From Actinomycetes bacterium (GTDB taxonomy: Bacteria > Actinomycetota > Actinomycetes > Propionibacteriales > Propionibacteriaceae), in assembly GCA_023458095.1 (NCBI GenBank), contig JAEXAS010000009.1, positions 1 to 64,000 of the forward strand: a DNA stretch of 64,000 nt. Direction: 5' to 3'. The stretch's first letter is position 1; each line of letters opens with the position of its first letter. Under the pieces are notes generated by a model. It did not search any database and was not told the DNA's origin. It saw nothing but the letters and a program-made list of their open reading frames with translations. The translations under genes and the position numbers were made by a program. Shown here one piece after another: positions 45,537 to 54,072 of this stretch.

Positions 45537-46646
45537 ATGTCCGCCTCTGCTGACGCCGGAGAACAACTGGCCAGTTCCACCTCGGAAGCCTCCTTGCGGC
45601 GCACCGAGGCTCGCAGCATCGAGATCGAGGCGCAGATCGCCAAGGACCCCTCCGGCTTCCGGGTCATGACCGGGGATCGGCCCACCGGAAATCTGCACCT
45701 GGGCCACTACTTCGGATCGTTGGCCAACCGGGTACGGCTACAGAACGCCGGGGTGGAGACCTTCATCCTGGTCGCCGACTACCAGGTCATCACCGACCGG
45801 GACGGCACCGGCCCGATCCGCGAACGCGTGCTGGGCATGGTGGCCGACTACCTGGCCGTCGGGCTGGATCCGGAGCGCACCACGATCTATGCCCATTCCG
45901 CCGTGCCGGCATTGAACCAGCTCCTGTTGCCCTTCCTGTCGCTGGTGACCGATGCCGAGTTGCGCCGCAATCCGACAGTGAAGGCCGAGCTGGAAGCCAC
46001 CGGAGACCGACCCATGTCGGGCCTGCTGCTGACCTACCCGGTGCACCAGGCCGCCGACATTCTGTTCTGCAAGGCCAACCTGGTGCCGGTCGGCAAGGAC
46101 CAACTGCCGCACCTGGAGCAGACTCGGGTGGTCGCGCGGCGCTTCGATGAGCGTTACGGCCGCGTCGATCCGAGCCGTCCGGTCTTCCCGCAGGCCGAGG
46201 CACTGTTGAGCACCGCCTCCACCGTGCTCGGCTTGGACGGTACGAAGATGAGCAAGACCAAGGGCAATGTGATCGAGATCGGCATGGACGCCGACACCAG
46301 TGCCAAACTCATCAAGAAGGCGGTCACCGACTCCGATCGACACATCACCTACGATCCGCAGAACCGCCCCGAGGTGTCGAACCTGCTGCAGTTGGCCGCA
46401 CTGTGCACTGGTGGTGACGCGGCAGCCATCGCCGAAGAGATCGGTGACGGTGGTGGCGGCATGCTGAAGCAGGTGGTGACCGAAGCGGTCAACGAGTTCT
46501 TCGCCCCGATCCGGGCTCGGCGGGCAGAACTCGCCGCCGATCCGGGGCATCTGATGGAGGTGCTGCGCCGCGGCAACGCCCACGCCAATGAGGTGGGCGA
46601 TGCCACGCTGGCGGAGGTCCGCCAGGCCATGAACATGGTCTACTGA
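45537..46646 (+). CDS. trpS: Tryptophanyl-tRNA synthetase
   Basis: A class I aminoacyl-tRNA synthetase of 369 residues. It has the HIGH-type motif NLHLGH in GDRPTGNLHLGHYFGS and the KMSKS-type KMSKTKGN. The Trp-binding elements are in LVADYQVI and LLLTYPVHQAADI. A 40-residue polar N-terminal extension precedes the Rossmann core. A purine-rich GAAGAAGG is seen about 12 nt upstream of the ATG at 45537. I saw no T-box or Trp-codon leader. It converges on the DEAD-box helicase gene, with stop codons overlapping by about 7 bp. Confidence 0.95.
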   Translation: MSASADAGEQLASSTSEASLRRTEARSIEIEAQIAKDPSGFRVMTGDRPTGNLHLGHYFGSLANRVRLQNAGVETFILVADYQVITDRDGTGPIRERVLGMVADYLAVGLDPERTTIYAHSAVPALNQLLLPFLSLVTDAELRRNPTVKAELEATGDRPMSGLLLTYPVHQAADILFCKANLVPVGKDQLPHLEQTRVVARRFDERYGRVDPSRPVFPQAEALLSTASTVLGLDGTKMSKTKGNVIEIGMDADTSAKLIKKAVTDSDRHITYDPQNRPEVSNLLQLAALCTGGDAAAIAEEIGDGGGGMLKQVVTEAVNEFFAPIRARRAELAADPGHLMEVLRRGNAHANEVGDATLAEVRQAMNMVY

Positions 46647-48085
46647 GCAGCGTCCTTGTCGCCGCCGACCGGCTTACCGTTGCGCAAGCGCTGACGGGTG
46701 CGGGAGCGCTTGGGACGGTCGGTCCTGTCCTCACCGTGACTGTGATGACCCTTGTGATCGCCGCCCTTGTGATCGCCAGGATGGTGACTGGACTTGTGAT
46801 TGTGGTGCGGCTTGGGCTCGCGAGGTTCGGCGGCCTTCACCCGGCCGCGGGTACCTTCGGGGATCTCCAGGTCGGCGTAGAGATTCGGTGAGGTCGAATA
46901 GGTCTCGACCAGTTCGGCGAACGGCAGCCCCAAGGCTTTGTTGATGACCTTCCAGCGGGTCACATCGGCCCAGTCGACCAGGGTCACCGCGACGCCCTTG
47001 GCGCCGGCGCGACCGGTGCGTCCGATGCGGTGGACGTAGGTCATCTCCGAATCGGGGCACTCGTAGTTCACCACGTGGCTGACATCGGTGATGTCGATCC
47101 CGCGGGCGGCGACATCGGTGGCCACCAGGGTGTTGACCTTGCCGTCGCGGAACTTCTTCAGAGCCTTCTCGCGGGCTGCCTGGTTCAGATCGCCATGCAG
47201 CGACGTGGCCGAGAACCCGCGGTCTTCCAGCTCATCGGCGAGTCGCTGGGCGGCGCGCTTGGTGCGGGTGAAGACGATGGTGCGGGTGCAGCCGGGGGAT
47301 TGCAGCAGCTTGCCGACGATCTCCGGCTTGTCCAGGTCGTGGGCCTGGTAGACGAACTGGGTGGTGTCAGGAACGGTGAGCTGGGCGTCCTTGGTTTCGG
47401 CACGGACGTTCACCGGCTGGTTCAAATGCATCCGAGCCAAGGCGACCACTGCGGCTGGCATGGTGGCCGAGAACAGCAGGGTCTGGCGCGACTTCGGGGT
47501 CTTGGAGATCAGCCGCTCCACATCCGGTAGGAAGCCCAGGTCGAGCATCTCGTCGGCCTCATCCAAGACCAGGACCCGCACCGCGGAGAGATCCAGGGAG
47601 CGGCGGTTCGCCAGATCCAGAAGGCGCCCGGGGGTACCGACGACGACATCGACGCCACTGGCCAAAGCGTCCAGTTGCGGTTCGTAGCCCACCCCGCCAT
47701 AGACGGTGAGGACGCGGGCCTTGCGGACGGTGGAAGCCATCTCCAGATCGCTGGCCACTTGGAGAGCGAGTTCACGGGTGGGGGCCATCACCAGGGCTTG
47801 GGGAAGTCCGGGCCGGTCCAACTCCGCGTAGCCGGGGTCGGTGGGCACCACGACCTGCTGCAGCAGACTGATCCCGAAGGCCAGCGTCTTGCCGGTGCCG
47901 GTGCGGGCCTGTCCGATCATGTCGGTGCCGTTGATGGCGATCGGAATTGCGAGCGCCTGGATCGGGAAGGGAGAAGTGATTCCCAGTTCGGCCAGAGCCT
48001 CGCAGATGGGTGGAATCACGCCGAGATCGGCGAAAGTTTGTGCGGTTGGTGCCGCGGGCGCGGTCGTAAGAGCTTGTTCAGTCAG
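46640..48085 (-). CDS. DEAD-box RNA helicase, probable CTG start
   Basis: An ATP-dependent RNA helicase with the Walker A ARTGTGKT, PTRELA, GTPGRL, DEAD, SAT, TRTKR, ATDVAARGID and HRIGRTGR. The C-terminus is a basic His/Lys/Arg tail (KPHHNHKSSHH). The first ATG/GTG/TTG in frame is a GTG at 48019, but the Q-motif aromatic residue and start of the conserved domain (QTFADLGVIPPICEAL) lie upstream of it. The frame runs back to CTG at 48083-48085, with an in-frame TGA four codons further upstream. GAGG sits 7 nt upstream of the CTG. I therefore extend the gene to the CTG (about 481 residues). Confidence 0.88.
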   Translation of the reverse strand: MTEQALTTAPAAPTAQTFADLGVIPPICEALAELGITSPFPIQALAIPIAINGTDMIGQARTGTGKTLAFGISLLQQVVVPTDPGYAELDRPGLPQALVMAPTRELALQVASDLEMASTVRKARVLTVYGGVGYEPQLDALASGVDVVVGTPGRLLDLANRRSLDLSAVRVLVLDEADEMLDLGFLPDVERLISKTPKSRQTLLFSATMPAAVVALARMHLNQPVNVRAETKDAQLTVPDTTQFVYQAHDLDKPEIVGKLLQSPGCTRTIVFTRTKRAAQRLADELEDRGFSATSLHGDLNQAAREKALKKFRDGKVNTLVATDVAARGIDITDVSHVVNYECPDSEMTYVHRIGRTGRAGAKGVAVTLVDWADVTRWKVINKALGLPFAELVETYSTSPNLYADLEIPEGTRGRVKAAEPREPKPHHNHKSSHHPGDHKGGDHKGHHSHGEDRTDRPKRSRTRQRLRNGKPVGGDKDAAQ

Positions 48086-48209
48086 CGTCTTGCCTCATCT
48101 TCACCTGCGCAGTTGCGCAGTAGGTCTACCGGCGGATCTGGTCCGCTCCAGGCAGGTTCACACTTGTGGTGAGCACGACAAGTCTAGCGCTCGCGGCGCG
48201 ATACGCGCC

Positions 48210-48434
48210 TCAGACCGTGCCGAAGCCCACCGGACGGCTCTTCTCCTGACCAAGATCGAGGTAGGCGATCCGGTCGGCAGGGACCAGGACTTTGCGGCCC
48301 TTCTCGTCGGTGAGGGCCAACAGACCATCTGAGGCGAGGGCTTGCTTGAGGTCCTTCTCCACCTGAGCGGCGGTGGCCTCAGTCTCCACGGTCAGTTCCC
48401 GGGAAATCTCCTGGATGCCGATCTTGATCTCCAC
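48210..48434 (-). CDS. DUF3107 family protein
   Basis: A 74-residue protein with the DUF3107 pattern MEIKIGIQEISRELTVET, then LLALTDEKGRKVLVPADRIAYLDLG. It is a small actinobacterial family found beside DEAD-box helicases. The ATG at 48434 has AGGAGG (in GAAGGAGGAAGC) upstream. Its function is unknown. It is likely cotranscribed with, or just ahead of, the helicase. Confidence 0.85.
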   Translation of the reverse strand: MEIKIGIQEISRELTVETEATAAQVEKDLKQALASDGLLALTDEKGRKVLVPADRIAYLDLGQEKSRPVGFGTV

Positions 48435-48515
48435 GCTTCCTCCTTCACGTCGTGGCCAAATCTACCCGCGCGGACCGTCGAAGAACCCCCGGCTACGCCC
48501 ACAGCGCAAAGCGGA

Positions 48516-49334
48516 TCAGCCGGCGAACGCTTGCTGCTCCTCGGCAGTGGCCTTCCGAATCACGATTCGGGTCCAGGCGCCCACATAGATCCGCTGGCCG
48601 GCGCTCAACTCGACGCGGCCCTGCGGGATCGGCATGGCGGGCAGCGGTCCAGCGGCCGGCCCCACGAAGGTGCCGTTGGCCGAGCCCAGGTCTTCGATCC
48701 ACCACCGCGGGCCCTCGTGGGTGAGCATGGCGTGGCGACGGCTGCAACCGGCGTCCAGTTCGCACTCGACATCGGGGAAGATGCCCCGGCTGTGCGAGAG
48801 CCGTCCGATGAGATTGGCCTCTTTGACCAGCGGCACAATGTCGGGCAGCCCCGCCGAGGGCATGGGGTCGTTGGAGCCTTGGGAGGCATACCAGTCCGGA
48901 TCGATCCACAACTCCGCGACCCACTCCACGGCAGGTTTGGTCGGCCGGGCGGACGCGGGCGGCGGCACGGCTGTGGGTTCGGCACCAGCCTGGGCAGCCG
49001 AGACAATCTGAGAACCAGCACTCGGCTGCGGACCGCTGGACTGGGGGGCCTCAGCCTGGGCATCCGGATCAGCGGGCGCGGTCAGAGACGGCCACGCGGG
49101 CTTCTCTGGCGCTTCGGCAGGGGATTCCGGCGGTGCGGCCGCACCGGTGAAGTCGAAACCGCAGGCCTCACAGAACAATGCCTCAGGCACATTGGGCGCC
49201 TGGCAGGCAGGACAGGTCAGCGTGGTCTGGGGCTGTTCCTCGGGCGCGGCGGCGTCCGCGGCGTCCATGGGAAGTCCGCACACACCGCAGAAGTCGGTCT
49301 GGTCGCTGGGGTGCCCCGCTGGACAAGTTGCCAT
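48516..49334 (-). CDS. FHA-domain protein with two N-terminal zinc ribbons
   Basis: A 272-residue protein. Zinc-ribbon-type motifs are at the N-terminus (CPAGH...FCGVCGLPM and CPACQAPN...FCEACGFDF). A Pro/Ala linker covers about 70-150. The C-terminal FHA domain (about 175-265) has NLIGRLSHSRG, CSRRHAML and DLGSANGTFVG. FHA domains bind phosphothreonine, so this is the probable readout of the kinase in the same operon. The start ATG at 49334 is 1 nt from the preceding stop. It has no GarA-type ETTS phosphosite at its N-terminus. Confidence 0.9.
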   Translation of the reverse strand: MATCPAGHPSDQTDFCGVCGLPMDAADAAAPEEQPQTTLTCPACQAPNVPEALFCEACGFDFTGAAAPPESPAEAPEKPAWPSLTAPADPDAQAEAPQSSGPQPSAGSQIVSAAQAGAEPTAVPPPASARPTKPAVEWVAELWIDPDWYASQGSNDPMPSAGLPDIVPLVKEANLIGRLSHSRGIFPDVECELDAGCSRRHAMLTHEGPRWWIEDLGSANGTFVGPAAGPLPAMPIPQGRVELSAGQRIYVGAWTRIVIRKATAEEQQAFAG

Positions 49335-49335
49335 C

Positions 49336-50616
49336 TCAGCCCCTGATTCGTGTGGTCTTGGTCGACGCAGTGTCCAAAGCCATCTCATCGGCCTTGGCCA
49401 CCGCCTGCCTCAGCCGAACCGTTCCGGTTCGGGCATCGGCGATATCGACCACTTTACGGAGTTTCGCAGTCGCCTCGGCGTTTCCGGTCTCCGTGGCGAG
49501 TTGCACCGCCCGGCCAAGCTTGGTGGTGGCGGTGTTGGTGTCTCCGGCCTCTTTGGCGGCGAGGCCTTCTTGGATCATCTGGGCCAGCTCGACCTGGCCG
49601 GTGTAGTGGGCCACTTCGGGATTGATCTGCGCAGTCAGATTGGTGTCGCCGGACCACTTGGCCTTCACCAGACCTTGAGTCAGCAGCTCCGAACCCACGG
49701 CCAACTGCACTCTGGCCGCCAGTTGCTCCTGGCCGACCGCCTTGGCGGGCAGCCGCACCGAGATGTGGTAGTCGCGCTCCTCATCGGCCCAGGAGCCGGT
49801 GGGGTAGCTCATCGTGAGCTGATTGACCGGAACACCGCGGTGGGTGAGGTCTTCCACGGTGGGGGAGACCTGGCGGATGAACAGAACCTGGGCACCTTGG
49901 GGGATCCAGACCCGTAGTTCGGCGTTGGCGACACCGCGTGCCATGGAGTTGCGCATCAACTCGGCGAAGACCGCGCTCAACTGGCTGGGGTCGCCGATGA
50001 TGTCGACCGTCCCGAGCAGAGCCTGGGCGATCTTGCGGATCTCGGCGACCTTCCAATCCACGCCGACACCGCGGGCGTCCACCTCGAACTGTCCTGAGCA
50101 GTTCACCAAGGCGGCATCCAACTGCTGCGGGGTCTCGTTGTGGTTCTCCCCATCGGTCAGCAGGATCACATGCTTGTTGGCCAGGTTTCCGATCGAATCG
50201 AACAGCGCCTTGCACAGGTTCAACCAGGTGCCCATGGCTGTGCCGCCCTCGGCCCGGAAGTAGCTGATCGCGTGCTTGGCTTCGGCTCGGGTGCGGGCAT
50301 CCATGGGGACCATTCCCGCGCCGCTTTGCACCATCGGGTAGGCGAGATAGGCCTTGTGGTTGCCCGCCACCACGGCGAAGTAGGTGCCATCGAGAATGTT
50401 GTCCAAGGCGATCATGGCCGCCTGCTTGGCCGCCTGCATATTGGCATGGCCCATCGAGCCGGAGGTGTCCACCACGATGATCTCGCCGGCACTGCCGCTC
50501 CCGGTGCGTCCGGCTGAGCCGGCGTCGGTGCAATGGACCGTGACGATCGCATTCACATCGGTGCCGCCGTCCGGCAGGAACTCGTTCTGATAGACCGCGG
50601 AAGTGAACTGAGCCAT
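49336..50616 (-). CDS. VWA-domain protein
   Basis: A 426-residue protein. The von Willebrand A domain (about 40-230) has the complete MIDAS: DTSGSMG, the Thr in GGTAMGT and the Asp in LLTDGENH. A C-terminal beta region and a helical segment with EAGDTNTATTKLGRAVQLATETG (split over the tail) follow. The start is the ATG at 50616 (MAQFTSAVYQ), not the in-frame 50784 region. It follows the PP2C stop by 4 nt. VWA proteins bind metal and partner proteins in signalling complexes. Confidence 0.9.
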   Translation of the reverse strand: MAQFTSAVYQNEFLPDGGTDVNAIVTVHCTDAGSAGRTGSGSAGEIIVVDTSGSMGHANMQAAKQAAMIALDNILDGTYFAVVAGNHKAYLAYPMVQSGAGMVPMDARTRAEAKHAISYFRAEGGTAMGTWLNLCKALFDSIGNLANKHVILLTDGENHNETPQQLDAALVNCSGQFEVDARGVGVDWKVAEIRKIAQALLGTVDIIGDPSQLSAVFAELMRNSMARGVANAELRVWIPQGAQVLFIRQVSPTVEDLTHRGVPVNQLTMSYPTGSWADEERDYHISVRLPAKAVGQEQLAARVQLAVGSELLTQGLVKAKWSGDTNLTAQINPEVAHYTGQVELAQMIQEGLAAKEAGDTNTATTKLGRAVQLATETGNAEATAKLRKVVDIADARTGTVRLRQAVAKADEMALDTASTKTTRIRG

Positions 50617-50620
50617 GCCG

Positions 50621-51766
50621 CTATCCCTCCCCCTTCGGGCTTGATTCGTGGTCGGTGGGCTCCACAGTACTGGCCTCCACCAGGGCCGGAATTCGGGCCA
50701 GAGCCACCGTGATGTTGTCGTGGCCGCCCTGCTCATTGGCCCAGGCCACCAGCCCTTCGGCGATGGCGACCGGGGAGCCGGCATCGGTGACTTCGCACAG
50801 TCGAGCCCACAGTTGCGCGGGTTCGGAAGCGTAGTTCCACAGGCCGTCGGAACACACCAGCACCCACGCGGGTTCGCTCAGTCGGACCGTGCCCACCCGC
50901 GGCTGGATGTCGAGGGCGTCGCGGCCCAGCCACTTGGTGATCGCGTGGGCCCGCGGCAGCGATTCGGCCTCGGTGCGGCTCATCCCTTCGGCGATGAAAG
51001 CCTGGGCCATGGAGTCATCTAGGCTCAACAGTTCTTGGCGGGTCTCACTCAGGACATAGATCCGGGAATCGCCCAGATTTGCGAAGTGCACCTGGTCTTC
51101 GTGCACGACCGCGACCGCCAAGGTCGCTGAGGCGGCATTGGTCGACTCCGGATCGGTGATGGCGATGACCGCTTCGTTGGCGGCCCGGGTCGCCTCGACG
51201 AAGGCGGTGGCCAGTACCTCCTCGGCCGACGCGGCGGACAGATCGGACAACACCTCGACCAGAAAGCTGCGCACGGTATCGGCGGCCGTGATTGCGGCCG
51301 CATCGGGATCGGTGCTGCTGGACACCCCGTCGCAGACCACCAACACAGCACTCGACTGCTGGGCCCACAGTGCCAGGGCATCCTCATTGCGGGAATGGCG
51401 CAGGCCCCGATCGCAGACTCCACCCACCCAGTCGGTGGGGGCATCGGTGTAGTGATCGCGCGGATCGGGTGCCTTGGCGCCACAGACCTGGCAGTAGCCG
51501 TCGGCATCGATGGTGCCGCCGCAGCCGGCGCAGGTCATCACCTGACTGGCCCGGGCACCCAGCCGTCGGGTCTGAGCGGACAGCCCGGTGGGCGGAGCCG
51601 CCGGTGGTGTGGACACCGGACTGCTGGGTTCGAGCGTGGCTCCGCAGGCCTCACAGAAGGAGGCCTGATCGCCGACGGGCTGCCCACAAGAAGGGCACAG
51701 CGTGGGCCGGGACGGGACCGCATCGGGATGCTCACTGCTCCACAGCGGCCACTCAGGCTGAGTCAT
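50621..51766 (-). CDS. PP2C-type Ser/Thr phosphatase with zinc ribbons
   Basis: A 381-residue phosphatase. Two N-terminal zinc ribbons (CPSCGQPVG...FCEACGATL and CAGCGGTIDADGYCQVCGAK, residues about 20-105) precede the PP2C domain. The domain has GLRHSRNEDAL, VVCDGVSSSTD, NLGDSRIYVL, CSDGLWNY and GGHDNITVAL, so all metal-binding Asp residues are present and it should be active. It overlaps the kinase stop by 4 bp (ATGA) and is the natural antagonist of that kinase. Confidence 0.93.
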   Translation of the reverse strand: MTQPEWPLWSSEHPDAVPSRPTLCPSCGQPVGDQASFCEACGATLEPSSPVSTPPAAPPTGLSAQTRRLGARASQVMTCAGCGGTIDADGYCQVCGAKAPDPRDHYTDAPTDWVGGVCDRGLRHSRNEDALALWAQQSSAVLVVCDGVSSSTDPDAAAITAADTVRSFLVEVLSDLSAASAEEVLATAFVEATRAANEAVIAITDPESTNAASATLAVAVVHEDQVHFANLGDSRIYVLSETRQELLSLDDSMAQAFIAEGMSRTEAESLPRAHAITKWLGRDALDIQPRVGTVRLSEPAWVLVCSDGLWNYASEPAQLWARLCEVTDAGSPVAIAEGLVAWANEQGGHDNITVALARIPALVEASTVEPTDHESSPKGEG

Positions 51767-54072
51767 AGCAGTCTCCACGGACGGAGCGCATTGGCGAGAT
51801 CGACATAGCCGGCGCGCTGTTTGGACGAGGTGCTGAGCGAGGCGAGTTGTCGGTAGCTGGCCTCCAGATCGGCCAGCATCACCTCTGGGGTGAGGGTGGC
51901 GCCACCGCGGCGAACGGCGGTGCCCTGGGTGGTGAGCAGGAGGGCTCGTCGCAGCAGAACCGCTCGGGCTTCAGCCTCCGGCTGTGGTTCCAGGGGGGCG
52001 CTGGCCACCGCGGCGAAGGCCTCTTCCATCTCTGCAGCGGTACGGGCGATGGCGACCAAGGTCGCTGCCCGCAACCGTTGCGACTCCGGGAAGCCGCGCG
52101 AGGTGGTGGGGACCATCGCCAGTGCCTGCAAGGCGCCGGCAAGGTCATTGCGCCGCCGCCGGATGCGGGACAGCCCAAAGGCCGACGAGGTGACGTAGGC
52201 AGCGTCGGTGCTCGCACAGATGCGATACAGCACCTCGGCCAGGTCGTACTCCTCACCGAGTTCGCAGGCTGTGGCCAGGGCCAGCTTGGGTGCCAGTTCC
52301 CCGGGCAGTTCGCCGTAGACGGCATTGAACGCGCTTTGTGCCTTGGCGTAGTCCTCGACCGCCAAGGCGCCCAAGCCAGCCAGCCACAGGGCCCGCCACT
52401 GCCAGGGATCGTCGTCGAGGAGCCGATTGACGCATTCGGTCACGACCTCGGGGCGCTTGGCCTCCAAAGCTGCCTGTCCACGCGCCAGCCAGACCCCGGT
52501 GGACCAGGCTGGTGGGCTCGACAGGGACTGCAGACGAGACGCCACCGGTTCACCGGCGACCCGATCCAGGAAGTCGGCCTGCGAATCGCTGGGATCATGG
52601 CGCAACTGCGGTAGCGACCCCAGCGGATAGCCGTGGCCGGCGACCGTGGGTGATTCGAACAGTGCTGAAGATGCTGAGGCCGAGCCGACCCCGGCCCGAC
52701 GGCTGGCCACCACCTCGCGCAGGACGCCCAACATCTGCTCGCGCAGATCCTCGGCCGAAACGAAGCGGTCACTGGGATCGGGGGCGCAGCACTTCAACAG
52801 CAGCCGGTACAGCGAATCCTGCTCGGCGAAGGCGGGCAACTCCTCGGCTGGCGGAATGGTGAACTCCCAGGTGCTCTGGAATCCCGGCACATCGGCCGAC
52901 AGCATCAACAAGGTGCGTCCCACCGTGTAGATGTCGGAGGCGACCGAGGGGCCCAAGGTCGGCACCTCCGGAGCCTGGAAACCAGTGGTGCCGTAGATCG
53001 CCGAATCCTCGTCATTGGCGTGACGGACACCACCAAGATCGATCAGCTTGAGCGCATTTCCCACCTGAATCACGTTGTCAGGCTTGAAATCGCAGTAGAG
53101 CAGCCCCAGTGAGTGCAGGTAGCCCAGGGCAGGAAGGATCTCAATGAGGAAGGCCAAGGACTGCTCGACCGGCAACGGGTCGGCCTGGTCGTTGTTCGCC
53201 ACCCGGCGCTGTTTCAGCAGTTGCTTCAACGAACGCCCGCCCACATACTCCATGACGATGTACACCGCATCGTTGTGGGTGACCACGTTGTAGATCTCGA
53301 CGATGAGGGGGTGTTCGGTGCGGGCCAGGAAACGCTGCTCGCCCACCGCCGCGGCCAGGGCATCGGCATCGTCGGAGTTGAGCAGGCCCTTGAGCACGAC
53401 CCAGCGTCCGGAGACATTGCGATCCTTGGCCAGGTAGACCCAGCCCATGCCGCCATGGGCCAGCGCGCCGACCACCTCGTACTGGTTGGCGATCACCTCG
53501 CCGGCGGTGAGTTTGACGGTGAAGGAATACGGCGCCCCGCAGGTGGGGCAGAAACCCTCAGAGCGACTCGCCACGTTGACCGCGCCCTGGCCCACCATGG
53601 TGGCGCAGCGCGAGCAGATCCGGGCCGAGAGCGGGACTTCCGGGTGGGGCAGTACCGCCTTGACCGGATCCAGGGCCGGTGCTGGGGGCACGGTGGTCAA
53701 TCCCGCCCCGATCTGGCCGCTCTGTTTGACCGCCGCGGCGCGCCGCTTCACCAGGCGGTCACCGAAGGAGGTGACCCGGGCCGATCCGAAGGCGGTCGCG
53801 CCGAGTTGAACGGAGGTGCGGGTGCGCGTGGTGGCGGTCGCGGTCGGTGATGTGTGGGAAGAGCCGACGTCGGCCGGCAGTCCGCAGACATCGCAGTAGC
53901 CGTCCAGGATCTGCCCGGGGCAGCCAGGCTGCGGGCAGGGTCCGCTGGCAGCGGTGGCCGGACGGGACCCGGGCCGGGCAGCCCCCACCGGCATGCTTTG
54001 GCCGGGCATTCCGCAGACATCGCAGTAGCCGTCGACGATGATGCCGGTGCATCCGCTTTGCCTGCAGTTCAT
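51763..54072 (-). CDS. pknG: PknG-type serine/threonine kinase
   Basis: A 769-residue soluble kinase with PknG architecture. Two short zinc-ribbon modules come first (VDGYCDVCGMP and LDGYCDVCGLP, about 1-70), then a rubredoxin-like region (CSRC...FCPTCG, about 150-180). The kinase domain (about 199-455) has HGGMGWVYLAKD, the Lys in VVLKG, YCDFKPDNVI and LIDLGG (the PknG form of DFG). A TPR-like C-terminus covers about 540-765. No membrane span is present. The extra DGYC(D)VCG ribbons are not in the mycobacterial protein as I know it. It overlaps neighbours by ATGA at both ends. Confidence 0.93.
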   Translation of the reverse strand: MNCRQSGCTGIIVDGYCDVCGMPGQSMPVGAARPGSRPATAASGPCPQPGCPGQILDGYCDVCGLPADVGSSHTSPTATATTRTRTSVQLGATAFGSARVTSFGDRLVKRRAAAVKQSGQIGAGLTTVPPAPALDPVKAVLPHPEVPLSARICSRCATMVGQGAVNVASRSEGFCPTCGAPYSFTVKLTAGEVIANQYEVVGALAHGGMGWVYLAKDRNVSGRWVVLKGLLNSDDADALAAAVGEQRFLARTEHPLIVEIYNVVTHNDAVYIVMEYVGGRSLKQLLKQRRVANNDQADPLPVEQSLAFLIEILPALGYLHSLGLLYCDFKPDNVIQVGNALKLIDLGGVRHANDEDSAIYGTTGFQAPEVPTLGPSVASDIYTVGRTLLMLSADVPGFQSTWEFTIPPAEELPAFAEQDSLYRLLLKCCAPDPSDRFVSAEDLREQMLGVLREVVASRRAGVGSASASSALFESPTVAGHGYPLGSLPQLRHDPSDSQADFLDRVAGEPVASRLQSLSSPPAWSTGVWLARGQAALEAKRPEVVTECVNRLLDDDPWQWRALWLAGLGALAVEDYAKAQSAFNAVYGELPGELAPKLALATACELGEEYDLAEVLYRICASTDAAYVTSSAFGLSRIRRRRNDLAGALQALAMVPTTSRGFPESQRLRAATLVAIARTAAEMEEAFAAVASAPLEPQPEAEARAVLLRRALLLTTQGTAVRRGGATLTPEVMLADLEASYRQLASLSTSSKQRAGYVDLANALRPWRLL

